A stretch of 5,554 nt of DNA from Bacteroidales bacterium (GCA_007122745.1 SKTA01000220.1:1-5554), one strand, 5' to 3'. Counted from the stretch's first letter, positions 1 to 5,412 are shown. Numbers and translations: made by a program. Notes: generated by a model not told the origin, from the letters alone.

Positions 1-18
1 ATTATTTCAAAAAAAAAG

Positions 19-92
19 AGCCGATGGAGGGATTCGAACCCCCGGCCAGCTGATTACAAATCAGCTGCTCTGACCAACTGAGCTACATCGGC
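19..92 (-). tRNA. trnT: tRNA-Thr (anticodon UGU)
   Basis: A 74-nt cloverleaf reads on the minus strand. It has a 7-bp acceptor stem GCCGATG/CATCGGC, a D stem GCTC/GAGC, and an anticodon stem GCTGA/TCAGC. The anticodon loop is TTTGTAA, giving anticodon TGT, which reads the threonine codon ACA. The T arm is GGGGG-TTCGAAT-CCCTC with one G-U pair. The discriminator base is T and CCA is not encoded, so the 3' end must be added after transcription. A run of ten T follows shortly after the 3' end on the transcribed strand (positions 8-17), but without a separate hairpin. In Bacteroidota this tRNA often opens a tRNA cluster leading towards tuf, and any such cluster would lie before position 1. It has its own promoter at 134-164. 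Confidence 0.97.
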
Positions 93-100
93 AACGATGC

Positions 101-126
101 TTTTGCAAGAAAAATGCCTTGCAAAA
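101..126 (-). repeat. 9-bp inverted repeat in the tRNA-Thr leader
   Basis: TTTTGCAAG (101-109) and CTTGCAAAA (118-126) are perfect inverted copies around an 8-nt loop. Given the promoter at 134-164, the hairpin would form almost at the 5' end of the primary tRNA transcript, ending 8 nt before the mature tRNA. It may protect or process the precursor. The repeat is directly visible; the role is inferred. Confidence 0.6.
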
Positions 127-133
127 AGGTCTG

Positions 134-164
134 CAAATGTACAAAAGTTTTAAAAACCAACAAA
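134..164 (-). promoter_or_regulatory. Bacteroidota-type promoter for tRNA-Thr
   Basis: On the minus strand, TTTG (161-164) is followed by exactly 19 nt and then TACATTTG (134-141). This is a full match to the Bacteroidota primary-sigma consensus TTTG-N19-TAnnTTTG. Further upstream (165-191) the strand is very A-rich, like an UP element. Transcription would start near 128, giving a leader of about 36 nt before the tRNA. The promoter sits between hpf and the tRNA, so the tRNA can be made independently of the rpsU-xerC-hpf transcript, although read-through is also possible. Confidence 0.8.
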
Positions 165-203
165 AAATATCTGATTTTTTTTATTTTTTTTGATTCCGGT
201 AAC

Positions 204-503
204 TTATAAACCCCTGACCTTCTCCTTGTGTTTCTTGACCTGACGGCGCAACGCTTCTAGGGCATTATCAACAGCCTCTTCAAAGCTTTTTGCCTGCTTC
301 TTGGCAAATAAATCATTACCCGGGATCAACATGCGGATCTCTGCAATCTTGTTTTCATTATTGGATGCAGAATCCAATCGCAAGGTAACATCATAACCGA
401 TAACACCGTCAAAAAGCTTTGACAACTTGGCTGTTTTCTCCCTGATAAAATCTTCAAGTTTGACATCTGCTTTAAAATGAATTGAACTGATGGTAACTTT
501 CAT
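204..503 (-). CDS. hpf: Short-form ribosome hibernation promoting factor (HPF/RaiA, S30AE family)
   Basis: The product is 99 aa, the size of short-form HPF. It binds the decoding and tRNA sites of the 30S subunit in slow or starved cells and stabilises inactive ribosomes. The S30AE pattern fits across the whole length: an N-terminal strand and helix (KVTISSIHFKAD, then KLEDFIREKTAKLSKLFD), central strands, and a second helix with FEEAVDNALEALRRQ. The basic C terminus is rich in Lys and Arg. The C-terminal dimerisation domain of long HPF is absent, so 100S dimer formation by the long-form route is not expected. The gene follows xerC by 20 nt and has a clear SD (512-518), unusual for this phylum. 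It is probably cotranscribed with rpsU and xerC. The ATG at 503 is the only good start. Confidence 0.93.
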   Translation of the reverse strand: MKVTISSIHFKADVKLEDFIREKTAKLSKLFDGVIGYDVTLRLDSASNNENKIAEIRMLIPGNDLFAKKQAKSFEEAVDNALEALRRQVKKHKEKVRGL

Positions 504-511
504 GATCTTTA

Positions 512-518
512 CTCCTCC
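512..518 (-). promoter_or_regulatory. Strong Shine-Dalgarno site of hpf
   Basis: GGAGGAG lies 8 nt before the hpf ATG on the minus strand, inside the 20-nt xerC-hpf gap. It contains GGAGG, a five-base match to the 16S anti-SD. The start regions of xerC, dpp4, the 82-aa gene and pssA have nothing comparable, so this site stands out and supports the chosen start. Confidence 0.8.
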
Positions 519-523
519 ATAAT

Positions 524-1414
524 TTACGCCTTTGGATGGGCTTGTTTATAAACTTGTTTGATTTTCTCGATTGTGTTGTGTGTGTAAACCTGTGTGGCAG
601 ACAAGTTGGCGTGGCCAAGTAATTCCTTGATCGCATTCAGGTCAGCACCACGGTTAAGCATATGTGTTGCAAATGAGTGCCGCATTACGTGCGGACTTTT
701 CCGGGTTTTGGTTGTCACCCTGCCAAGGTAATTGCAGACCCTCCGGTGCACAAAACCAGGGTAAAGCTGATTGCCCTTATCTGTTACAAAAACAAATGGG
801 GATGCATTGGCACCGTAAACCCGGTTTTTTTCATCACAATATCTATTGTATATATAAAATAACGAGTCAAGCAACGGAACTGACCTTTGTTTGTTTCCCT
901 TCCCGGTTATGGACACCTGCTTCCGGCTTGAATCAATCTCATTATGCTTCAAATTGATCAGTTCCGACAAACGCATCCCCGTGGTGTAAAGCATCTCAAG
1001 CATCAGCAAATCACGCATCCCTTGAAAATTGTTCTCAAAATCATTTGGATTTAACAGGGTGTCCAGCTTGTCTTCTTCAACATAAACAGGCAATCTTTTG
1101 TCTTTCTTCACGGCTGCAAGATGATCCATTGGATTTGATTCGATCACGTCATTTGCAATCAGGAATTTAAATAAAGACCTTAATGCAGAACGTTTTCTGT
1201 TAAAGGTGCTTTTTGCCAGCCCTTCATCCATCAGACCCGCAAACCACGTACGCACCATGGAAGCATTTGCTTGCTCAAGATCATCCACTCCGTATTGGTC
1301 ATTCAAAAAATCTGTAAACTGAGCAAAATCAGCCCTGTAAGCAAGCAGCGTATGAGACGAGTACCGTTTGACTTGCCGCAGATAGTCCAGAAATTTTTCC
1401 GAATGTCCGACCAT
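524..1414 (-). CDS. xerC: Site-specific tyrosine recombinase XerC
   Basis: The product is 296 aa, the normal length for XerC/XerD, the cytoplasmic recombinases that resolve chromosome dimers at dif. The N-terminal SAM-like DNA-binding domain covers about residues 5-90 (FLDYLRQVKRYSSHTLLAYRADF). The catalytic domain covers about 107-290. All six catalytic residues are visible: Arg148 in TTGMRLSEL, Lys172 in GKGNKQR, His242 and Arg245 in HVMRHSFATH, His268 in LLGHAN, and nucleophile Tyr277 in TQVYTH. The setting between rpsU and hpf is the standard Bacteroidota place for the housekeeping Xer protein, so it is not a phage or integron integrase. XerC and XerD are hard to tell apart by eye; xerC is chosen from context. 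The start has no SD, but the N terminus aligns with the family from its first residues. Confidence 0.93.
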   Translation of the reverse strand: MVGHSEKFLDYLRQVKRYSSHTLLAYRADFAQFTDFLNDQYGVDDLEQANASMVRTWFAGLMDEGLAKSTFNRKRSALRSLFKFLIANDVIESNPMDHLAAVKKDKRLPVYVEEDKLDTLLNPNDFENNFQGMRDLLMLEMLYTTGMRLSELINLKHNEIDSSRKQVSITGKGNKQRSVPLLDSLFYIYNRYCDEKNRVYGANASPFVFVTDKGNQLYPGFVHRRVCNYLGRVTTKTRKSPHVMRHSFATHMLNRGADLNAIKELLGHANLSATQVYTHNTIEKIKQVYKQAHPKA

Positions 1415-1442
1415 AGGAAAAGAAAAGAAGAAACTTTCGCAA

Positions 1443-1474
1443 TAAAGTTAAGCTAAAAAATCAGCTTTTGCAAA
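1443..1474 (-). promoter_or_regulatory. Candidate internal promoter for xerC-hpf
   Basis: In the 98-nt rpsU-xerC gap, the minus strand reads TTTG (1471-1474), 20 nt, then TAACTTTA (1443-1450). This matches 7 of 8 bases of the TAnnTTTG element at acceptable spacing. The gap holds no convincing intrinsic terminator, so xerC and hpf may be served both by read-through from rpsU and by this site. The region is A/T-rich, so a chance match is possible. Confidence 0.35.
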
Positions 1475-1512
1475 AATTTCTTCAGAAAAGGCTGCAAAAA
1501 TGTGGGAAAAGA

Positions 1513-1710
1513 CTATTGATTATCCTGTTGATCCCTTAGCTTCTGAATATATATTGCTTTTAGCTTTTGCTCGCGCTTCTTTACTGAAGGCTTTGTGTAC
1601 TTCTGGCGATCTCGTAATTCTCTGAGCACACCGGTTTTCTCAAACTTGCGCTTCATTTTCTTCAAAACGCGGTCAATGTTTTCACCTTCTTTAACAGGAA
1701 CAATGATCAT
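1513..1710 (-). CDS. rpsU: 30S ribosomal protein bS21
   Basis: The product is 65 aa, very basic and of usual bS21 length. It is a 30S protein at the platform near the 3' end of 16S rRNA. Family features are the N-terminal strand (IIVPVKEGENIDRVLKKMKRKFEK), the RELRDRQKYTKPS turn, and a second basic helix KKREQKLKA. Tyr54 (in KAIYIQK) is at the position which, in F. johnsoniae ribosome structures as I recall, helps bS21 sequester the anti-SD. It is the first gene of the probable rpsU-xerC-hpf operon, with a promoter at 1774-1804 and an SD-like AGAGG 5 nt before the ATG. An autoregulatory loop through the anti-SD is known in related bacteria and is inferred here. The stop is TAG. Confidence 0.96.
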   Translation of the reverse strand: MIIVPVKEGENIDRVLKKMKRKFEKTGVLRELRDRQKYTKPSVKKREQKLKAIYIQKLRDQQDNQ

Positions 1711-1715
1711 ATTAG

Positions 1716-1720
1716 CCTCT
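1716..1720 (-). promoter_or_regulatory. Shine-Dalgarno-like site of rpsU
   Basis: AGAGG lies 5 nt upstream of the rpsU ATG on the minus strand, giving four contiguous pairs (GAGG) with the 16S anti-SD. Retention of an SD before rpsU is notable because SD sites are generally depleted in Bacteroidota. It is weaker than the hpf site. Confidence 0.55.
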
Positions 1721-1739
1721 TTTTTGTCTGATTATTAAT

Positions 1740-1751
1740 TTGATATATCAA
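1740..1751 (-). promoter_or_regulatory. 12-bp palindrome in the rpsU leader
   Basis: TTGATATATCAA is a perfect 12-bp palindrome lying between the predicted transcription start (about 1768) and the rpsU SD. A second inverted pair, TTTGCA (1752-1757) and TGCAAA (1772-1777), spans from the leader into the -7 element. Either could be an operator or a weak RNA hairpin. The symmetry is seen; a regulatory role is only a possibility. Confidence 0.3.
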
Positions 1752-1773
1752 TTTGCACTTTTAAAAGCGGATG

Positions 1774-1804
1774 CAAAGATAAACATTCTTTTGAAAATAA
1801 AAAA
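1774..1804 (-). promoter_or_regulatory. Promoter of the rpsU-xerC-hpf operon
   Basis: TATCTTTG (1774-1781), followed by C and A on the minus strand, is a perfect TAnnTTTG -7 element. At the expected 19-nt spacing the upstream element reads TTTT (1801-1804) within a T-run rather than TTTG, so the -33 box is degenerate. The predicted start is near 1768, giving a leader of about 58 nt that carries the palindrome and the SD-like site. Confidence 0.65.
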
Positions 1805-1807
1805 AAA

Positions 1808-1861
1808 TTAAGATTAAGGTTAAGGTTAAGGTTAAGGCTGAGGTTAAGGCTGAGCGTAAGC
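1808..1861. repeat. TTAAGG hexamer tandem array, about nine units
   Basis: Units run with a strict 6-nt period: TTAAGA, four TTAAGG, CTGAGG, TTAAGG, CTGAGC, GTAAGC. The last ones are diverged. A 19-nt stretch of this array (1811-1829) recurs identically just upstream of the dpp4 start (4284-4302) in the same orientation. The array lies just upstream of the rpsU -33 region. Confidence 0.85.
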
Positions 1862-1865
1862 GAAG

Positions 1866-1889
1866 TCCCGAAAGCGAAGCGATTCGGGA
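1866..1889. repeat. Inverted repeat TCCCGAA / TTCGGGA
   Basis: Seven perfect base pairs (1866-1872 with 1883-1889) enclose a 10-nt loop agcgaagcga; a G-T wobble plus an A-T pair can extend the stem. It resembles small REP-like intergenic hairpins. It lies about 200 nt past the dpp4 stop with no T-run on either side, so it is a poor intrinsic terminator. Confidence 0.5.
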
Positions 1890-1897
1890 TTGAGATT

Positions 1898-1913
1898 GAA
1901 AAGCTCGAAGGGA
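1898..1913. repeat. Dispersed intergenic 16-mer, copy 1
   Basis: GAAAAGCTCGAAGGGA occurs here and identically at 5435-5450. The core CTCGAAGGG also occurs at 2018-2026, preceded by AAAA. All copies are intergenic and in the same orientation. Confidence 0.7.
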
Positions 1914-2056
1914 GTGAAGATTTGCAAATTAGCAGATGTGCTAATGGGATCTGAGAGCTGGGATCTGAGATCCATCGCGTCTCAGGTATAGACGGCAGGA
2001 TATGACAAAAACTAAAACTCGAAGGGGGTGACATAGAAAGACCAAGGACAATCATT

Positions 2057-2084
2057 GATAATGGATAATTGATAATCGATTATC
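2057..2084. repeat. GATAATN heptamer array with a 14-bp palindrome
   Basis: Four contiguous heptamers, GATAATG, GATAATT, GATAATC and GATTATC, end 2 nt from the dpp4 stop codon. The last two form a perfect 14-bp palindrome GATAATCGATTATC (2071-2084). On the dpp4 transcript this is the first 3' UTR structure. It lacks a T-run, so it is not a typical intrinsic terminator. Confidence 0.75.
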
Positions 2085-2086
2085 GG

Positions 2087-4279
2087 TCACCTGCCGATGC
2101 TGCGATCCAGAAAATCGGTCATGAGGCGGTACAGGTGAAGTCTGGCGCTGCTTGTAAAAATTCCATGGTTATGATCCGGGTAAATCATCATCTCAAAATC
2201 AACACCTGCTTCGATCAGTGTATCAGCCATCTCAATCGCATTCTGATAGTGCACATTATCATCAGCGGTGCCGTGAACAAGTAAATAATCGCCCCGGATC
2301 TTGTCGACGTGGTTGATGGGTGAATTGTCATCATAACCGTCAGGATTCTCCTGTGGCGTTCGCATGAACCTTTCCGTATAAATCGTATCATAAAAGCGCC
2401 ACGAGGTAACGGGAGCAACCGCAATGGCGGCAGCAAAAACATCAGCACCTTTTGCCAGGCATAATGACGATAAATAGCCGCCATAGCTCCAACCAAATAT
2501 CGCGATGCGTGAAGCATCTACGAAATTCAATTCACCAAGGTATCTGGCAGCTTCTATCTGATCAATGGTTTCATATTTTCCAAGCTGCAGATAGGTCATT
2601 TTTCGGAAAGTCTCTCCCCTTCCGCCGGTACCACGGTTGTCAACTGTAACCACAATGTAACCCTGCTGTGCAAGCATTTGGAACCAAACACCATTAAAAA
2701 CATTCCAATTATCAACCACCGCCTGGTGTCCGGGCCCTCCGTAAACGTACATCAACACCGGATAAAATTTTTTCGGATCAAAGTCCGGAGGTCTGATCAT
2801 CTGTGCATTCAGGGCTACCCCTTCCGAAGTGTCAAAACTGAAAAACTCAGGATCTGTAAAGCCGTGAGAATCAACCCGACGACCCAGTTCCGCATTGTCT
2901 TCCAACACCTGTACCAATTGCCCTTCCGCATCATGAACACTGTAAACCGGAGGCTTTGTAGCGGTAGCAAACCGATTGATGTAGAACCTGTAGCCATTGC
3001 CAAAGGAGGGAGAATTGGTTCCCGAACCGGTGGTCAGGCGCCTTCGGTTCTCCCCCTGCAGGTCCACTGCATATAAGTCGTTTGTAAGTGGAGAACCGGT
3101 GCGTGCCAGGTAATAAACCAATCCGTTTTCTTCATCAACACCAAGAAAACGATTCAGGTCATAATTGCCCGGCGTAAGACAAAGCAGCTCATTGCCATCC
3201 ATATCAAATAAAAAAAGCTGATCATAACCATCCTTTTCACTTGAGAGGATAAAATGGCGGCCATCTTCAAGGAAAGTCAGGTCGAAGGTAACCCGCACAT
3301 ACCATTGATTGTGTTCTTCGTATAAAAGGCGGGTTTCTCCCGAAGCAGCATTTGTCAGGAAAATCTCCAGGTGGTTCTGATGGCGGTTAAGCTGCTGAAA
3401 CGACAAAACCTCAGGGTCTTGTGTCCACTGCAAACGGGGAATATACCGGTCGGTTTCCTGACCGGTGTCAATTGTTGTCAGTTGACCGGTTTCAAGATCA
3501 TACATATGAAGGGTAACGTGCGAATTCTCCTCCCCCGCCTTGGGATACTTAAAGCGGTATTCTTCCGGATAAAGTTGTCCGTATTTCATCATCACAAATT
3601 CACGCACATGGCTTTCATCGAAACGCAAAAATGCGATCCTGCGACCGTCAGGCGACCATTCAAAACCTTTCGTTAAATAAAATTCCTCCTCGTAAACCCA
3701 GTCTGTTGTACCGTTAATTATGTGATTGTGCAGACCATCAGTTGTAACCGGATATTCCACCCCGGTTGACAATTCCTTAATATAGAGATTGTTTTGCCGC
3801 ACAAAGGCGATCTTGCTGCCATCGGGCGAGAAGTCGGGCAAGCGTTGCTTTGTGCCCTCTGATAGTGGCACCAGTGTTTCCGTTTCCCTGTTCCATAAAT
3901 GGTATTCAGCCCGGCGCGAACGGCGATATATCGCCTCCTCCTTGACCCCCACAAGCAGCATCTGCTCGTCTGGACTCAAAATATAAGTATTAATCCTAAG
4001 CGGGCTCTCCTCCGCATCTTCCAGTAAGCCGCGGGAAGAAAAGATGGTATCAACCAATTCACCGGTATCATACCTGTATTGCTTAATTTCCGTGTTTTCA
4101 TGGATGAGGGTGTAATGGTATCCGTCCTGCATCGACAAGCCACGTGTGATGGTTTTGGGAGAAAAGTAGCGTTCGGTCCATAGCTTTTCAAGGGTGATGG
4201 GCTCTGCCTCGGTGGCTTGCATCATTGAACCTGTCATAACCAAACTTGCAATAAAAATCCAAAATACAATTCTATTCAT
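2087..4279 (-). CDS. dpp4: Secreted dipeptidyl peptidase IV (serine peptidase family S9B)
   Basis: The product is 730 aa and should release X-Pro or X-Ala dipeptides from peptide N termini in the periplasm. Residues 1-25 look like a signal peptide (MNR, hydrophobic IVFWIFIASLV, Ala-rich end) without a lipobox Cys. A beta-propeller spans about 90-475 and an alpha/beta-hydrolase domain about 490-730. The triad is Ser598 (GWSYGG), Asp673 (HGTADDNVH) and His705 (DHNHGI). Substrate-anchoring residues matching human DPP4 are also present: Glu198/Glu199 (DWVYEEEF), Arg119 (YRRS), Tyr513 (YGGP), Tyr630/Tyr634 (YDTIYTERF) and Asn675. HGTADDNVH favours DPP IV over prolyl tripeptidyl peptidase. The frame stays open 20 codons further upstream, but that part translates a hexamer repeat (FNLNLNLP); the ATG at 4279 starts the signal peptide. 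No SD or clear promoter is seen. Confidence 0.95.
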   Translation of the reverse strand: MNRIVFWIFIASLVMTGSMMQATEAEPITLEKLWTERYFSPKTITRGLSMQDGYHYTLIHENTEIKQYRYDTGELVDTIFSSRGLLEDAEESPLRINTYILSPDEQMLLVGVKEEAIYRRSRRAEYHLWNRETETLVPLSEGTKQRLPDFSPDGSKIAFVRQNNLYIKELSTGVEYPVTTDGLHNHIINGTTDWVYEEEFYLTKGFEWSPDGRRIAFLRFDESHVREFVMMKYGQLYPEEYRFKYPKAGEENSHVTLHMYDLETGQLTTIDTGQETDRYIPRLQWTQDPEVLSFQQLNRHQNHLEIFLTNAASGETRLLYEEHNQWYVRVTFDLTFLEDGRHFILSSEKDGYDQLFLFDMDGNELLCLTPGNYDLNRFLGVDEENGLVYYLARTGSPLTNDLYAVDLQGENRRRLTTGSGTNSPSFGNGYRFYINRFATATKPPVYSVHDAEGQLVQVLEDNAELGRRVDSHGFTDPEFFSFDTSEGVALNAQMIRPPDFDPKKFYPVLMYVYGGPGHQAVVDNWNVFNGVWFQMLAQQGYIVVTVDNRGTGGRGETFRKMTYLQLGKYETIDQIEAARYLGELNFVDASRIAIFGWSYGGYLSSLCLAKGADVFAAAIAVAPVTSWRFYDTIYTERFMRTPQENPDGYDDNSPINHVDKIRGDYLLVHGTADDNVHYQNAIEMADTLIEAGVDFEMMIYPDHNHGIFTSSARLHLYRLMTDFLDRSIGR

Positions 4280-4286
4280 AGGAAGA

Positions 4287-4304
4287 TTAAGGTTAAGGTT
4301 AAAG
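4287..4304. repeat. TTAAGG hexamer repeat in the dpp4 5' region
   Basis: Two TTAAGG units and one TTAAAG begin 7 nt upstream of the dpp4 ATG. With preceding bases they match 1811-1829 over 19 identical nt (4284-4302). The array occupies the region where the ribosome contacts the dpp4 messenger, if the leader extends that far. Confidence 0.8.
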
Positions 4305-4371
4305 GGTAAACGGATGATCTGAGGTGCGAATATCGACAAGATTTTTGAAACAACAAAGGAGATAAGCTTGA

Positions 4372-4391
4372 TAAAAAACAGTTTTTTCTGT
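4372..4391 (-). terminator. Weak intrinsic terminator candidate after the 82-aa gene
   Basis: Eight nt past the stop of the small gene, the minus strand reads ACAG, AAAAAA, CTGT, then a T-run. The stem is only 4 bp and contains two G-C pairs, so it is weak. It could separate the small gene from dpp4 downstream. Confidence 0.25.
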
Positions 4392-4399
4392 AAAAGTGA

Positions 4400-4648
4400 C
4401 TATTTTAGCAGATCAGAGATATCAAAAGCATTTTTATACACTTGCAGCAAATCATCAAGTGACAGCAGTTCGATACGGTCGATTTTGTTTGCTGCGGGTA
4501 TATACCAGAGTTCAACAAAAAAGTCGGAATATGCATACAGTTTTATGTGGTAATGAAGGAATTGCCTGGCGGTAATGGCCTTACCCCGCTCCAGCACATG
4601 AAACACTTTTTTTCTTAACGGAAGTTTCTCAAAATTGGATTGTTCCAT
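4400..4648 (-). CDS. Small conserved-looking protein of unknown function (82 aa)
   Basis: I do not recognise a named family. The 82-aa product has no signal peptide or membrane segment, so it should be cytoplasmic. It starts with a basic amphipathic stretch (FEKLPLRKKVFHVLERGKAI). The middle looks like paired beta strands (YHIKLYAYSDFFVELWYIP, then NKIDRIELL), and the end is helical and acidic (LDDLLQVYKNAFDISDLLK). The strand pattern, with Y.IKLY followed by VE.WY and a turn with an Asn-Lys pair, resembles small uncharacterised proteins I have seen in Bacteroidota; this is recollection, not a search. The ATG at 4648 is preferred over an in-frame TTG at 4666 that adds six residues. The gene is divergent from pssA with a very short gap and followed by dpp4 120 nt later on the same strand. 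Stop is TAG. Confidence 0.75.
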   Translation of the reverse strand: MEQSNFEKLPLRKKVFHVLERGKAITARQFLHYHIKLYAYSDFFVELWYIPAANKIDRIELLSLDDLLQVYKNAFDISDLLK

Positions 4649-4683
4649 AACAAAACCTACCTTCAATCTAAATGCTCAATTCC

Positions 4684-5412
4684 ATGAAATCCATTCCAAA
4701 CATCATCACGTTATTGAATTTGTTCCTGGGCTGTATGGCTGTGGTTTTTATAATGAATGGAAATGCAGAAACCGGAGCCATGATGATCATTGTTTGCGCC
4801 ATACTGGATTTCCTTGACGGTGCCGCTGCCCGTTTGTTCAATGCATATTCGGATGTTGGAAAACAGCTCGACTCGCTGGCTGACCTGATCAGCTTCGGAT
4901 TGGCACCCGCCACCATTCTTTTTCACTACTTAAGCAATGCGCTTCAAAGTATTAACCCCGAAGCGAACCTTTTTGTTTTACCGTCTCTGGCTTTTTTTGT
5001 AACCATTTTTTCGGCATTGCGACTGGCAAGATTCAACACCGATGAGGAGGCAAAAGATTATTTCACCGGACTGCCCACACCGGCAAATGCCCTGCTGATC
5101 GCATCAGTACCGCTCACACTGGCAATCGCCCCGCAAGAATCCTTTAGCTATGCAATGCTGAACACCTTACAAAATATACTTTGGCCAAACATTATGCTAA
5201 TTACCGTTCTTTCGTTTTTGTTAATTGCCCCGGTTAAAATGTTTTCGTTAAAAGTTAAATCATTAACATGGAAGGACAACCGAATAAGAATAATCTATCT
5301 TGCCGGATGCATCATTCTGTTGATAACTTTCGGATGGGCAGCCATGCCGATGTTCCTTGTTTTTTACATACTTTTGTCATTGCTGTGGCCGATGTTTTTC
5401 AGTGAACGGTAA
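4684..5412 (+). CDS. pssA: CDP-diacylglycerol-serine O-phosphatidyltransferase (phosphatidylserine synthase)
   Basis: The product is 242 aa from this start. It transfers phosphatidyl from CDP-diacylglycerol to L-serine, the step before decarboxylation to phosphatidylethanolamine, in the inner membrane. The CDP-alcohol phosphotransferase motif D-x2-D-G-x2-A-R-x8-G-x3-D-x3-D is complete: Asp42, Asp45, Gly46, Ala49, Arg50, Gly59, Asp63, Asp67. IPNIITLLNLFLGC at the N terminus, LRLARFN and FTGLPTPANA are characteristic of the PssA branch, distinguishing it from PgsA. About six to eight hydrophobic segments follow. An in-frame ATG at 4672 would add MLNS; family N termini usually begin a few residues before IPN, so 4684 is favoured slightly. 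There is no SD. The last codons (Ser-Glu-Arg-stop) overlap a heptamer repeat. Confidence 0.94.
   Translation: MKSIPNIITLLNLFLGCMAVVFIMNGNAETGAMMIIVCAILDFLDGAAARLFNAYSDVGKQLDSLADLISFGLAPATILFHYLSNALQSINPEANLFVLPSLAFFVTIFSALRLARFNTDEEAKDYFTGLPTPANALLIASVPLTLAIAPQESFSYAMLNTLQNILWPNIMLITVLSFLLIAPVKMFSLKVKSLTWKDNRIRIIYLAGCIILLITFGWAAMPMFLVFYILLSLLWPMFFSER

Larger units (their letters stand above)
1805..2086. other. Gene-free repeat and hairpin island between dpp4 and rpsU
   Basis: No credible coding sequence lies between the dpp4 stop and the rpsU promoter. The stretch is a mosaic of hexamer repeats (1808-1861), a TCCCGAA/TTCGGGA hairpin (1866-1889), a dispersed 16-mer (1898-1913), a TTAGCA-gatg-TGCTAA hairpin (1929-1944), two direct copies of GGGATCTGAGA 14 nt apart (1946-1956, 1960-1970), a CTGAGA/TCTCAG inverted repeat (1965-1985), a partial copy of the dispersed repeat (2014-2030), and heptamers (2057-2084). 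None of the hairpins is followed by a convincing T-run on the minus strand, so no clear dpp4 terminator is seen. Confidence 0.7.

Noticed and set aside
1..20. T-run after tRNA-Thr as an intrinsic terminator
   Set aside because: No dedicated hairpin precedes it apart from the tRNA itself, and further tRNA genes commonly follow in this phylum, so termination here is unproven.
509..520. Tiny reading frame ATG-GAG-GAG-TAA overlapping the hpf SD
   Set aside because: It is formed by the SD itself with flanking bases and has no start signal of its own; most likely coincidence.
524..1414. Tyrosine recombinase as a sign of a mobile element or integron
   Set aside because: Length, catalytic motifs and the rpsU-xerC-hpf context are those of the housekeeping Xer recombinase, and no attachment repeats or cargo genes are seen.
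1735..2055. Open frame of 106 codons on the minus strand upstream of rpsU
   Set aside because: Its translation is low complexity (LNLNLN, Ser-Pro-rich) because it reads through the hexamer array and hairpins; it overlaps the rpsU promoter and resembles no protein I know.
1808..2084. Repeat island as a CRISPR array
   Set aside because: Units are 6-7 nt and directly adjacent, with no unique spacers of uniform length and no cas genes.
2069..3076. Plus-strand open frames opposite dpp4
   Set aside because: They lie fully antisense to a well-conserved peptidase gene, show no recognisable motifs, and are best explained as shadows of its codon usage.
4280..4339. 20-residue upstream extension of the dpp4 frame
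   Set aside because: The added residues include a translated hexamer repeat (FNLNLNLP) and would bury the signal peptide; the ATG at 4279 gives a normal exported precursor.
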